In this document: piece after piece, positions 1 to 10,167 of the stretch | How the letters are laid out: every line of letters begins with the position of its first letter | How positions within the stretch are numbered: the stretch's first letter is position 1 | Source of the DNA: Candidatus Auribacterota bacterium | GTDB lineage: Bacteria; Auribacterota; JAFGBW01; JAFGJP01 | Reading direction: 5' to 3' | Assembly: GCA_023144635.1 (NCBI GenBank) | Contig: JAGLFH010000017.1 | Span: forward strand, 1-37,487 | DNA length: 37,487 nt | Translations under genes and position numbers: made by a program | The notes under the pieces: model-generated | Told to the model about the DNA's origin: nothing | The model's database searches: none | The model's input: only the letters and a program-made list of their open reading frames with translations

Positions 1-2085
1 GTAGGCAGCGTAACTAAACCAGACACTCTCATAGACGGCATAAGCAATGATTATGACAACTATGGTTATATACAATATCCAGGAGACATGATCGTTGATC
101 TTGGAAAAGTATATGTCATAGATAAGATCGGAATACATCTATGGGATCGTGACGATAGATATTTCCAGTATAAGGTCGCTGTATCCCTAGACGGAAGCAG
201 TTACAGCACTGTTATTGATAAAAGCACAGGCCAGTGGAAAAGTTATCAGGAAGATACTATCTCATCCGCATTGGTCCGCTATATCAAAGTAACCGGGCTT
301 TATGGATCCGCCAACAGTTACTTCATCCTTAAAGAAATAATGGCTTATGAAAGCAAAGATGCAAAAGTTAAAATTAACTCATCTCTGCTATCGAATACGA
401 CATATACAGTAACCGGCCTCGATAATGGAGATGAATACAGCTTTGCTGTGACTGCCATAGACAGCTTTGACAATGAAAGTAATTATTCGCAAGCTGTAAC
501 AGAAACACCTCTGCAAGTTCAGGCCATAGTAATCATGAATGCACAAGAACTGCAGGCTATGCAGGAAGATCTAACAGGCAATTATTATCTGGTTAATGAT
601 ATCGATTGTTCAGATACGATAAACTGGAATAACTCTGATGGATTTAAACCTATTGGAAACGATATAGAGCCATTTACCGGTACTTTTGATGGTAATGGTT
701 ATCAGATAAAAGGTTTAGTTATAAATAGAGGAACAGAAGATTATGTCGGATTATTCGGAAAGATAAGTGAAGCAATAATTCAGAATGTTGGTGTAACAGA
801 AAATATAATCGAAGGATACAGTTATGTTGGTGGTTTAGTCGGTTATGTCGAATATTCTTCTATAACAGGATGCTATTCAACAGGTAGTTTCAAAGCTAAT
901 GATTCTTGGGTAGGATCACTAGTGGGACTCAGCAGTAATTCCACAATAGCAAATTCTCATGCTGTAAGCGATAAAGTCATAGTTGATTATCAAGGTGCCG
1001 GTGTATTAGTAGGAGGCATCGAATACAGGTCAGCCGTCAGCAATTGTTATGCTATTGGTACTATCTGGAGTGACACAGGAGACGACCTTGGCGTTTTGAC
1101 AGGAAGCAATATTAGCTCAACAATAGAAAATAGCTATGCGCTTGGTAACATTGAATCTTCAGGAAATAATATTGGCGGATTTGTTGGCTATACCTATCAG
1201 GGAATATATCTTAATAACTTCTGGAATATTGAAATATCAAATCAAGAATACGGATCAGGAAATGAAGATATAGAAGGTGTAAGCGCAAAAACAACAACTG
1301 AGATGCAAGAACAAACTACTTACAGGGTATGGAATTTTGAAGAAATCTGGTTTATGGCAGGTTACCCACGATTCAATAATCAGAACGGGATATCTGTTTC
1401 TAACTTGCAAGAGCTGCAGGACATAAGAAATAACCTTAATGGATATTATTATCTTACAGATGATATAGATGCAACAGAAACAGAGAACTGGAATGAAGGT
1501 GCAGGGTTTGAGCCTTTGCATGGTTTTAATGGTATCTTCGATGGCAAAGGCTATAAAATAAATAATCTTTCAATCAACAGGATTGATGAAGATCTTGTAG
1601 GACTATTTGGAAAAACAATCGGAGCTAATATAAAAAATATTGGCTTAGAAGATGTTAATGTTACGGGGCGTTCTGATGTTGGAGCGCTTATTGGAGAAAA
1701 CAATTATTCCATAATAGAACATTGTTATATTAGAGGTAATATTCAAGCTTCTGAAGATAACGTTGGAGGTCTTGTCGGCGTTAATAAATCCTCTACTATT
1801 ATGGAGTCTTATTCATCAGGCAATGTAGCAGGTCGAGAAATTGTAGGCGGCTTCATAGGTTTTAGTTGTTCAGCTATTTATATAAGTAATTACTGGGATT
1901 TTGAGAAAGCCAATCTATATCAGGATCTGGATGTCAGTACAGGAGATATAGAAGGCATTGCAGGAAAAACTACAGAAGAGATGCAGATACAGGAAACATA
2001 TTCTGAATGGGACTTTGATAATACGTGGAAAATGTCCGACCTTCCACACCTTCAGAATGAACAAATTGAAGAACCAGAAGAATAA
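1..2085 (+). CDS. Surface protein with discoidin-like, FN3-like and two GLUG modules (5' partial)
   Basis: The reading frame is open from base 1, so the protein begins outside the window; the first ATG at 88 lies inside a domain and is not a credible start. Bases 1-350 encode a beta-rich segment resembling F5/8 type C (discoidin) carbohydrate-binding domains, ending in a typical strand around VRYIKVTG. A short fibronectin-type-III-like stretch follows (about 365-515). The rest holds two GLUG modules with recurring VGGLVG, VGLFGK and NCYAIG-type strands and a closing block with EMQ, TYxxW and a proline near its end. GLUG repeats occur in large secreted adhesins or peptidase-associated proteins. 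The C-terminus is acidic (IEEPEE) with no visible sorting motif. Known from family: secretion and carbohydrate or surface binding. Inferred: cell-surface or extracellular protein. It converges on the ligase gene with a 26-base gap. Confidence 0.8.
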   Translation, partial: VGSVTKPDTLIDGISNDYDNYGYIQYPGDMIVDLGKVYVIDKIGIHLWDRDDRYFQYKVAVSLDGSSYSTVIDKSTGQWKSYQEDTISSALVRYIKVTGLYGSANSYFILKEIMAYESKDAKVKINSSLLSNTTYTVTGLDNGDEYSFAVTAIDSFDNESNYSQAVTETPLQVQAIVIMNAQELQAMQEDLTGNYYLVNDIDCSDTINWNNSDGFKPIGNDIEPFTGTFDGNGYQIKGLVINRGTEDYVGLFGKISEAIIQNVGVTENIIEGYSYVGGLVGYVEYSSITGCYSTGSFKANDSWVGSLVGLSSNSTIANSHAVSDKVIVDYQGAGVLVGGIEYRSAVSNCYAIGTIWSDTGDDLGVLTGSNISSTIENSYALGNIESSGNNIGGFVGYTYQGIYLNNFWNIEISNQEYGSGNEDIEGVSAKTTTEMQEQTTYRVWNFEEIWFMAGYPRFNNQNGISVSNLQELQDIRNNLNGYYYLTDDIDATETENWNEGAGFEPLHGFNGIFDGKGYKINNLSINRIDEDLVGLFGKTIGANIKNIGLEDVNVTGRSDVGALIGENNYSIIEHCYIRGNIQASEDNVGGLVGVNKSSTIMESYSSGNVAGREIVGGFIGFSCSAIYISNYWDFEKANLYQDLDVSTGDIEGIAGKTTEEMQIQETYSEWDFDNTWKMSDLPHLQNEQIEEPEE
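538..1380 (+). repeat. GLUG module 1 of the surface protein
   Basis: First copy of an intragenic duplication. It opens with an ELQAMQ-type helix, then YYLVNDID, a GF-P-IG turn and FDGNGY, followed by GLUG strands, and closes with a TTTEMQ/TYRVW block. The second copy at 1402-2058 has the same order. It is longer than copy 2 because it has more GLUG strands. Confidence 0.7.
1402..2058 (+). repeat. GLUG module 2 of the surface protein
   Basis: Second copy: LQELQDI, YYLTDDID, GFEP, FDGKGY, VGLFGK, VGGLVG, then a KTTEEMQ/TYSEWDF block. The copies are clearly related in protein but diverged in DNA, so this is an old duplication and not a recombination-active repeat. Confidence 0.7.
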
Positions 2086-2111
2086 TCACGCCAATAGACA
2101 AAGATTCTATA

Positions 2112-3713
2112 TTAAACCACATAATGATAAACCACCCAAAAGCGATATACTAGAAGAGCCACAAAAGCAGCACCTATCCCTATATAGATCTTTCTTATAA
2201 TTAGTACTGGCTTTATATAATCGCGTAAAAGAACAGCCAGAAATCCCAGCATGATCCAGAAAAAAAGCTCCATTGACCGAAGGTAAAACATGTATTGTGT
2301 TAAGCCGTATGTCAGCCATCCCCATAGAGAGACAGACAATGCAATTATTAATGACCTTTGAGAAGGCTCCATTTTTCTTATATTTTTGAAAATATCTTTA
2401 AAAATACACCCCATAAGCAATAAAAAGCTTAATAATCCTAATGCACCTCGTTCTGCTAAAATATGCAGATAAAGATTATGTGCCGTAGTTCGAACATACC
2501 AAAACTTCCATTTGAAAGCAAAACCTGCCAGTTTACAATACTTAGGAAAAAAATAATGATATTTTCCAAATCCGATTCCCAGCACAGGATGTACTTTAAA
2601 CATTTCCATTGCCGCTGCCCATTGCTTAAATCTGAGACCAGGTTTTTGCCACTCGTTGATAATTCGATGGCTTCCTTGATCTTTAAGAACAAAATGATCA
2701 ACTGCATACATCAAAATGAGAGCACTAAAAATGACCAGAAAAGCTCTAAGTATTACCTTCTTTTTGTTCTGTGAAATTATAAAATAATAGAATGAAAAAA
2801 TAATAAACTGAGAAAACAAGGCAATAACAACCCCTCTTTGAAGTGTTTGAGGGATGGTTAAAACAAGCAAAAGCACAGTCCCTGTCGCTGCAAAAAATAC
2901 AATCTTATTTTCTCTCCACCTATTCAGGTAAAAGGCAACAAAAGGTAGAGCAACAATAAGATATTGTCCTAAATAGCCTTCATTATAGGCAAAGGCAGTC
3001 ATTCTCCCCCTGGCCTGGCCAACAAGAGAAAGGCTGAGATATGTTCCATTATGTGGAATAATGTCATATAAGAATACATAACCAACAACAACGACAATAA
3101 CCGATATAAGCCATACCGGGAAAAAGCTTCGTTCAATTTGCTGTTTATCTTTTATGAAATATGTTGTTACAAAATAAAGAGAAATCCCTGAAAAAAGATT
3201 TGATATTGAACGAAGCCAGTAGAGATTATTGCCTTCATTCCCTGAAGAAAATTTTCTAAAAGAATGGATCAACCAAACTACAGGATTATTAAAAGCTTCA
3301 CCCCTGATTTCATAATATAATTGTTTCAAATCCAAAGGTAAACTCAGGAGGGAAAACAGGAAGAAAATAATTACTAATCTTTTATATGGAATAGAATCTG
3401 ATTTTGATTCTTTTCTATCCATATGTAAAACGGAAGATAAAATTATAATATAAACCAGGCATTCAAGAACGATATAAAAAGGTCTTTTAGAATTTCCTAA
3501 AGCAAAAGGTATGATAATCAATAAAAAATATATGCCATTTACAGGATGCGAAAAAACGATTACGGAAAAATATATTAAAATAAGAATAAGGACTGCTTCT
3601 TCCGGCATGTGAAATACCATGGATAGAAGAGCTATGAAAATCAAAAAAGCAACTGACCAAACAGGATTTATTATTTTATTCAGCAAATTAATTTTCTTAT
3701 ATTGCGCCTTCAA
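2112..3713 (-). CDS. O-antigen ligase / polymerase family membrane protein
   Basis: A 533-residue polytopic protein with about twelve hydrophobic segments. It has the hallmark Wzy_C region: a large extracytoplasmic loop with HPVLGIGFGKY, followed by TTAHNLYLHILAERGALG just before the last membrane segments. In the family this loop carries residues needed to transfer or polymerise undecaprenyl-linked glycan (WaaL ligase or Wzy polymerase), on the periplasmic face of the inner membrane. Sequence alone does not separate ligase from polymerase. The first usable codon is TTG at 3713, two codons after an in-frame TGA; a GAGTG stretch lies just upstream and no good ATG is present, so the start is approximate. 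It lies downstream of the fucose-synthase-type gene (gap 32 bases), probably in one transcript. Confidence 0.85.
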   Translation of the reverse strand: MKAQYKKINLLNKIINPVWSVAFLIFIALLSMVFHMPEEAVLILILIYFSVIVFSHPVNGIYFLLIIIPFALGNSKRPFYIVLECLVYIIILSSVLHMDRKESKSDSIPYKRLVIIFFLFSLLSLPLDLKQLYYEIRGEAFNNPVVWLIHSFRKFSSGNEGNNLYWLRSISNLFSGISLYFVTTYFIKDKQQIERSFFPVWLISVIVVVVGYVFLYDIIPHNGTYLSLSLVGQARGRMTAFAYNEGYLGQYLIVALPFVAFYLNRWRENKIVFFAATGTVLLLVLTIPQTLQRGVVIALFSQFIIFSFYYFIISQNKKKVILRAFLVIFSALILMYAVDHFVLKDQGSHRIINEWQKPGLRFKQWAAAMEMFKVHPVLGIGFGKYHYFFPKYCKLAGFAFKWKFWYVRTTAHNLYLHILAERGALGLLSFLLLMGCIFKDIFKNIRKMEPSQRSLIIALSVSLWGWLTYGLTQYMFYLRSMELFFWIMLGFLAVLLRDYIKPVLIIRKIYIGIGAAFVALLVYRFWVVYHYVV

Positions 3714-3745
3714 TTGTCACTCATAAACCCAAATTAGAAAACAAG

Positions 3746-4870
<1,125 letters not shown>

Positions 4871-6544
4871 ATGAATTTTATATCTCTATTTCTAACATCA
4901 TTTCTTTTTTCAATGATTCTCACGCCTCTTACGATTAGATTCGCTGCAAAAAAAAATCTTTTTGACAGTTTAAGCGAAAGGAAAGTTCACAGAAAAGAAG
5001 TCCCTCGGATAGGAGGTTTTAGTCTTTATATATCCTTTCTCATAGCAAATATCATATTTAACAAACAGATTTTTACGCAATGGTATATCCTTTGCTGTGC
5101 TACTATTATTTTTTTCCTTGGACTACTTGATGATATTAAAAATCTCTCATCTAAGACAAAGTTCATCTGGCAAATCATTGTTGCAACTATTTTTGTAATA
5201 CTAAGTAATTATTCTATTCAAAGCATTAACAGTTTTTTGCCCGGCGTTGATATTCCTCTTGGTTTTCTTGCCATACCTTTTTCAATCTTTTTTCTCATTT
5301 TTATTATGAATGCCATAAATCTGGCTGACGGACTTGATGGATTAGCAAGCGGGATTTCTTTAATTGCAACCATTTTCCTTCTCTATTTTTCGATCCGCTT
5401 TAATGATATGACTTCATCTTTACTTCTTATAACTGTCCTTGGCTCAATTCTGGGTTTTCTAAAATACAACTCTTACCCGGCTAAAGTATTTATGGGTGAC
5501 TCTGGAAGCATTTTTCTGGGTTTTATTTTAGGAAGCATCTCCCTTAAATATCTTTCAGAGATCAAGCACATCCCTTTTTATACGATCGCTATGATCATTG
5601 GAATACCTTGCCTCGACATGCTGAATGTAGTCTATCAAAGGAAAAAGAATAAAAAAGCTATTTTCTCTGCTGATCAGAGCCATTTTCATCATCGGTTGAT
5701 GAACATTGGCTTAACACATGCAGAATCAGTCAAACTGATACTTTTTCTCACAATGATTTCCTGCATCATTGGCTCCATGCCCTTTGTCTTTCCTAAACGT
5801 TATGCATGGTCTTTATGGCCAACAGGAATTATTTTTCTCTTCTCTATCATTTTTCTTTGCTATAAAATGCCTAAGGGGTTTTTATTAAACCTAAAAGGCA
5901 AATATAATACACGCTATCTTAGGGGCTATTTGAAGAAAAGAAAATCTTTTCGCTTGCCGATATTAATCACAAAAATTCTAAAATATACCATTATCATAAG
6001 TTTTTTGCTTCCTGCAGCATTTACTTCTTCAATTCCTTCATTTTTAGGAATTATCTCTTTTGCTATGGCTGGTATTCTCTTAACTTCATTACTAGTAAAT
6101 AATATTAAAATTAATGATTATATTATTTTTATTTTTTATATGTCCGTACTGGTACTTTTAGCAGCAAATAACTATAATCCCATTATTTTTTCTATTTCCT
6201 CACTTCATTACAATATTACCTGGATATATAATTCCTTATTCATTATTATTATCCTGTTCTCTTTTTTGAAAGCTATTTTTGACGTACAATCAAGGTACTT
6301 TAAAATATCCAACCTGGACTTCCTTATTCTACTGTTGCCTCTATTTCTTACTATTGTTCAAAGAAGCACAGTTACAGAATATCACCTTCACTCTATCTCT
6401 TTAAAATTTCTGATTATCTTCTTTGCAACAAAAATCCTTTTTCTGAGAAAAGTAAAACACAATCGAAGGGTTTTGATAAGCGTTGTTATAGGTTTGACTA
6501 TCGTTGGAATAGTGGGAGGGCTGAAAATAAAATTAGGAATTTAG
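4871..6544 (+). CDS. WecA/MraY-like polyprenyl-phosphate sugar-1-phosphate transferase with C-terminal membrane extension
   Basis: The first ~345 residues match the UDP-HexNAc:undecaprenyl-phosphate HexNAc-1-P transferase family, which starts lipid-linked glycan synthesis on the cytoplasmic face of the inner membrane. Motifs in order: KVHRKEVPRIGG (39-49), aspartates LLDDIKN (85-91), NAINLADGLDGLASG (147-161), FMGDSGSIFLG (207-217) and HFHHRL (271-276). All expected catalytic and Mg-binding blocks are present. The family usually ends near 320-370 residues; this one continues to 557 with a basic linker and some six more hydrophobic segments without recognised motif. The start ATG has AAGGG six bases upstream. 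It is the only plus-strand biosynthetic gene here and probably makes the first committed lipid-linked intermediate for the locus. Confidence 0.88.
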   Translation: MNFISLFLTSFLFSMILTPLTIRFAAKKNLFDSLSERKVHRKEVPRIGGFSLYISFLIANIIFNKQIFTQWYILCCATIIFFLGLLDDIKNLSSKTKFIWQIIVATIFVILSNYSIQSINSFLPGVDIPLGFLAIPFSIFFLIFIMNAINLADGLDGLASGISLIATIFLLYFSIRFNDMTSSLLLITVLGSILGFLKYNSYPAKVFMGDSGSIFLGFILGSISLKYLSEIKHIPFYTIAMIIGIPCLDMLNVVYQRKKNKKAIFSADQSHFHHRLMNIGLTHAESVKLILFLTMISCIIGSMPFVFPKRYAWSLWPTGIIFLFSIIFLCYKMPKGFLLNLKGKYNTRYLRGYLKKRKSFRLPILITKILKYTIIISFLLPAAFTSSIPSFLGIISFAMAGILLTSLLVNNIKINDYIIFIFYMSVLVLLAANNYNPIIFSISSLHYNITWIYNSLFIIIILFSFLKAIFDVQSRYFKISNLDFLILLLPLFLTIVQRSTVTEYHLHSISLKFLIIFFATKILFLRKVKHNRRVLISVVIGLTIVGIVGGLKIKLGI

Positions 6545-6546
6545 GA

Positions 6547-7290
6547 TCAGACGATTTGCTTGATCTTAGAAAGCAATTTGTAGAAAATGATCAAAAGATT
6601 GGGTTTCATTCCATTTATTTTAAATGCTTTGTAGCATTCATAATTTGCTTTCAATATCTGCATAATACTTCTATTGCTACTACCGCCAATTCTCATTTTT
6701 ATCAATACTTCCGGAATATAATAAGAATTTATTCTGTGTTTTTCTAAAAATCTAAGCATGAGCTCATAATCAGCGCCGATTTTTAAATCCAAATTAAAGT
6801 AACCATATTTTCTATATACATCTTTCTTAATAAAAAGTGTCGGATGCGGAGGATGCCAGCCTTTTCTAAACAAGCCGTCCTCGTAATATCGTGATTTCCA
6901 TTTTCTTACAACTTTCTCTGTTTTATTTTTACTCACATAATCCAAATCGCTGTAACAACAATCTACTTTTCTTTCACTAAATACTTTTGCAACTGTACTA
7001 ATAACATTATTATTCGCATAAAAATCATCAGAATTTAAACATCCTACAATATCACCCGTTGCTAATTTTAGGCCTTTGTTCATGGCATCATAGGTACCAT
7101 TGTCCTTTTCAGATACAACCCTGCTTATTTTCTTTTTATATTTATCAATAATGTTCAACGTTCCATCTGTGGATGCCCCATCAATGATAATATATTCTAT
7201 ATCTTTATAGTTCTGCGAAAGAACACTCCTTATAGCATCCTCAATAACTGCTTTATTATTATAAACAACTGTTATAACCGATATTTTCAT
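6547..7290 (-). CDS. Glycosyltransferase family 2
   Basis: A 247-residue GT-A enzyme of the WcaA/GT2 type. N-terminal ISVITVVYNN, the nucleotide-binding DGASTDGT (37-44) and metal-binding NSDD (86-89) are in the normal places, followed by the GCLNSDDF context common in capsule and colanic-acid transferases. It is cytosolic or membrane-associated and adds one sugar to the lipid-linked chain; the donor cannot be told. I place the start at 7290 and not at the ATG at 7311, because 7290 gives an ATGA overlap with the stop of the upstream sulfotransferase and begins directly with the family N-terminus. Last gene of the long minus-strand operon; its stop is two bases from the stop of the convergent sugar-phosphate transferase gene. 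Confidence 0.85.
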   Translation of the reverse strand: MKISVITVVYNNKAVIEDAIRSVLSQNYKDIEYIIIDGASTDGTLNIIDKYKKKISRVVSEKDNGTYDAMNKGLKLATGDIVGCLNSDDFYANNNVISTVAKVFSERKVDCCYSDLDYVSKNKTEKVVRKWKSRYYEDGLFRKGWHPPHPTLFIKKDVYRKYGYFNLDLKIGADYELMLRFLEKHRINSYYIPEVLIKMRIGGSSNRSIMQILKANYECYKAFKINGMKPNLLIIFYKLLSKIKQIV

Positions 7291-7985
7291 TTTTTTTCTA
7301 ATTGAGAACACAAAATAAAGGAATGATATAATTCAATTGCTTTTCGAGTAATATGCAATTCCTTTATATGCGGTACAATTTCCTTTTTAAACTGGTCTTT
7401 TATCTGAGATGGTGCAGGAGTAGCCAGCTTTGAACGCCCCATTCTTTCATTGGCTTGATGTCTCTCCTGAAAAATAGCATCTTGAGCCTCTTTTGTATGG
7501 TGAAACACATCAAAACTTTTGCTATATTTTTCATTAACAGCTTCAATGACCTTCCCAAAATCTGAAATAACCGTTTCAAAAGGAGCAATTACTACTTTTT
7601 CTTTATAATCTTTAAGTGAATCATAATATTTATAGTAATAAAACATACACGTTTCAGGATCCAGATCAGGATGTCTGACAACCCATGATGCAATAGAATC
7701 AACCGGATGCCGTATCAGCAGAATAACTGGCAACTGCCATTTTACAGCCTGCGAGATCTGACAACTGACATGCAGATGATGGGCAATCCTGATCTTTCCC
7801 TTCTGTGCCTTACGAAAAGCCTGAAAGGAAAATGAATTTGCAGACCTTGGGGTACCCTCTATAACAATATCTGTAGCATGCTTAACCAGCAGATGTCTTT
7901 TTCCTTTTAATCGTGCATATAAGCCATAAAGGGAATAATTTCCGCCGATATAAGCCCTCATGAACATCTTAAATCTTTTCCTCAT
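7287..7985 (-). CDS. Sulfotransferase-like protein
   Basis: A 232-residue protein with the two PAPS-binding blocks of the sulfotransferase fold: GTPRSANSF (44-52), the P-loop-like 5'-phosphosulfate site, and ILLIRHPVDSIAS (88-100), the 3'-phosphate site with conserved Arg and Ser. It lacks membrane segments, so it is probably cytosolic. Family role: sulfation of a sugar hydroxyl using PAPS. It is coupled by ATGA overlaps to the GT4 gene upstream and the GT2 gene downstream, which suggests it modifies the product of one of them. It is shorter than, and not closely similar to, the tandem pair at 32673-34551. A distant kinase-like P-loop function cannot be fully excluded. Confidence 0.72.
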   Translation of the reverse strand: MRKRFKMFMRAYIGGNYSLYGLYARLKGKRHLLVKHATDIVIEGTPRSANSFSFQAFRKAQKGKIRIAHHLHVSCQISQAVKWQLPVILLIRHPVDSIASWVVRHPDLDPETCMFYYYKYYDSLKDYKEKVVIAPFETVISDFGKVIEAVNEKYSKSFDVFHHTKEAQDAIFQERHQANERMGRSKLATPAPSQIKDQFKKEIVPHIKELHITRKAIELYHSFILCSQLEKK

Positions 7986-9082
7986 TCTCTTTTCTTTTTC
8001 CTGTCTAATACTTCTCGGTAAAACTCCATGGTTTCCCTGTATGTTCTGTCCCAGGAATACTTTTTTGCATTCTTGAGACTCTTTTCCTTTATCTCTTTTC
8101 GGAAGCTGTTATTATGAAGCTTCTCAATTTCGCCAATCAAACTTTCTTCACAAATATCTTTTACCATGAGAGCAGCATCACCACAAACTTCTGGTATTGA
8201 TGCGGAATGTGTTGTTACAACAGGACATCCTGCCTGCATTGATTCCAGAACGGGAATCCCAAAACCCTCGTATTCAGACGGATAAAGAAAACAAAAAGCA
8301 TAATTGTAAAGCAGATTTAGTTTTTGACTGTCAACATGGTTAAAATGAATATAATCTTCTAATAATTTATCGTGCAAGTACCCTAATTCATTCTGCGACA
8401 ATCTTCCTCCACCAACAATAACTAATGTTACATTTCTCAAACGGCAAACAATTTCAACAGCCATTTTGAAATTCTTATACTTACTCCTGTCACCGACATA
8501 TAAAATATACTTTTTTCCCTTTATATCTTTTATTTCCTGATCCTCTAATAAATCCCCTTTTTCAATAGGATAAAAGCTGTCACCTGCAGCAAGATAAATA
8601 ACTTTTATTCTCCTATGATCTATTTCCGCATTATACTTCAATAAATCCATTTTTGTATTCTCTGATATACAGATAATTCCATCAGAGTTTTCAATTGCCC
8701 TTTTCTTTTGCCAACTGTGTACTGCTTTGGGAAAACCAATTCGAAAATACTCATATGTAAAATCATATACTGTTGTAATATTGACAGCAGCTTTTGCCTT
8801 TGCAATCCTATAATAGCTTGAATGGAATACTGAAGCCTCCTTAAATCTGACATTTACATCACAATATCTTCTTATTAAAAGAGGTAGAGCCTTATCCTTA
8901 CAAATATATTTTTCATCAATTTCTAGTCTTTTTTTGAATATGTTTTTTTCCCCTTTAGACCCCTCAATTATTTTAAGGTCAATGTCCTCCTGCAACATTC
9001 TTTTCAGCAATTCATACCAGTACACAGATATCCCGCCAGCATTTTGCAGTTCAAATACAATATTATCCAGATATACGTTCAT
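7982..9082 (-). CDS. Glycosyltransferase family 4 (GT-B)
   Basis: A 366-residue retaining GT-B enzyme. The N-terminus carries the glycine turn NAGGISVYWYELL; the central part has CISENTKMDLL; the C-terminal domain starts near ILYVGDRSKYKN and holds the donor-binding EYEGFGIPVLESMQAGCPVV block with the conserved E-x7-E glutamates. Such enzymes transfer mannose, rhamnose, glucose or HexNAc from nucleotide sugars; the donor cannot be assigned. The stop overlaps the sulfotransferase start by four bases, and the start lies one base beyond the stop of the phosphatase-superfamily gene, so translation is probably coupled along this run. Confidence 0.88.
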   Translation of the reverse strand: MNVYLDNIVFELQNAGGISVYWYELLKRMLQEDIDLKIIEGSKGEKNIFKKRLEIDEKYICKDKALPLLIRRYCDVNVRFKEASVFHSSYYRIAKAKAAVNITTVYDFTYEYFRIGFPKAVHSWQKKRAIENSDGIICISENTKMDLLKYNAEIDHRRIKVIYLAAGDSFYPIEKGDLLEDQEIKDIKGKKYILYVGDRSKYKNFKMAVEIVCRLRNVTLVIVGGGRLSQNELGYLHDKLLEDYIHFNHVDSQKLNLLYNYAFCFLYPSEYEGFGIPVLESMQAGCPVVTTHSASIPEVCGDAALMVKDICEESLIGEIEKLHNNSFRKEIKEKSLKNAKKYSWDRTYRETMEFYREVLDRKKKRE

Positions 9083-9083
9083 T

Positions 9084-10163
9084 TTACAGCAACCTATTTC
9101 TTATCATACTCATCACATTAATATTTCTTTCGCTTTCATGTTTTTTTTCTTTAGTCACATTACTCATAAAAAGACCATGTTGTGTTTTTTCCGTTGGCAT
9201 ATATCCATGCATTCCTTTCACTTCTCTTTTTAATCCATAACCAAAATAATTAGGTTTAAAAATACAGCCGGGGTTTAAAACAAATATAATATCACCGAAT
9301 AACCGCTTTTTTATTCCATAATATCTTCTTTCTTCATCACTAATTATTCTTCCATATTCTTTTTTATTCATATATTCGTATAATTGCTTTTTTATTTGAT
9401 CACTAAATGTCCATATTCTGCATAGTGTTGCATCCAGAAAGTAAAGATAACTGTCTGTGCATTGAGGGCCAAACTCCTTTTCTAAAACAAGATCAATATA
9501 GGAATTCACGGGCGTCATCCCATGGTCAGACAACATTATCACATTTGAACTTTCACCATACTGAAGCAGGAAAGCATCAACTACCCCTTTTATTTTAGCC
9601 ATTATTCTTGTCAGAACATCATTGTAATCATTGGAAAAAGGGATTTTCATATGACCAGCATGATCAAGAGTGTTTATGACAATAAAACTCTTCTCACTCA
9701 TTTTTTGACGACACAATTCACCAAGCATTTCCATTTCCTCAGGCCTATTTATTCTATAAAGCTCAAAAGATCTCCATATGGAATCTAGTGAGAAAAAGTT
9801 ATTCTTATCTAATAATGGATAAATCGATTTATTGACAAATATTTTCTTTAGTCCAATAGGCACATTGCTTGTTCTTTTCCCTATTTTATTTGAAATATAA
9901 TTTAAAACGGTATTCAATATATTGTTATGTTTTAAATATGCCCCTATTGTTATTTCCGATGCATCGCAAACCAGATTATAGTCAGTAAAATAATCCAGTT
10001 CATCAGGCAATTTCGCGGCAAAAATTGACCAATGCTGGTTTGAGCTATAACCAATTTCAGGGATCAGCCTTATATCCTCTTTAAATATTTTAATCTGATC
10101 TAAAACGATTTTCCTGCTTTCATATGAAAGGGCATCAATAAAGATCACTAAAGTCGGCTTCAT
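9084..10163 (-). CDS. Alkaline-phosphatase-superfamily phosphodiesterase/transferase
   Basis: A 359-residue soluble protein with the full metal-ligand set of type I phosphodiesterase / nucleotide pyrophosphatase enzymes: Asp10 in IFIDAL, a candidate Ser nucleophile in GYSSNQHWS (38-46), Asp167 and His171 in LDHAGH, Asp213-His214 in LSDHG, and His319 in KGMHGYMP. There is no signal peptide, so it should act in the cytosol, unlike many secreted phosphatases. Family members hydrolyse nucleotide pyrophosphates or phosphodiesters, or transfer phospho-groups. Its place between two GT4 genes, next to a nucleotidyltransferase-like and a kinase gene, suggests action on an activated sugar or phospho-sugar intermediate. 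That is inference; the substrate is unknown. Confidence 0.78.
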   Translation of the reverse strand: MKPTLVIFIDALSYESRKIVLDQIKIFKEDIRLIPEIGYSSNQHWSIFAAKLPDELDYFTDYNLVCDASEITIGAYLKHNNILNTVLNYISNKIGKRTSNVPIGLKKIFVNKSIYPLLDKNNFFSLDSIWRSFELYRINRPEEMEMLGELCRQKMSEKSFIVINTLDHAGHMKIPFSNDYNDVLTRIMAKIKGVVDAFLLQYGESSNVIMLSDHGMTPVNSYIDLVLEKEFGPQCTDSYLYFLDATLCRIWTFSDQIKKQLYEYMNKKEYGRIISDEERRYYGIKKRLFGDIIFVLNPGCIFKPNYFGYGLKREVKGMHGYMPTEKTQHGLFMSNVTKEKKHESERNINVMSMIRNRLL

Positions 10164-10167
10164 AATT

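Noticed and set aside
1255..1521. An antisense open frame across the GLUG modules.
   Set aside because: It lies entirely within a well-supported coding frame on the other strand, has no family-like sequence and no ribosome binding site.
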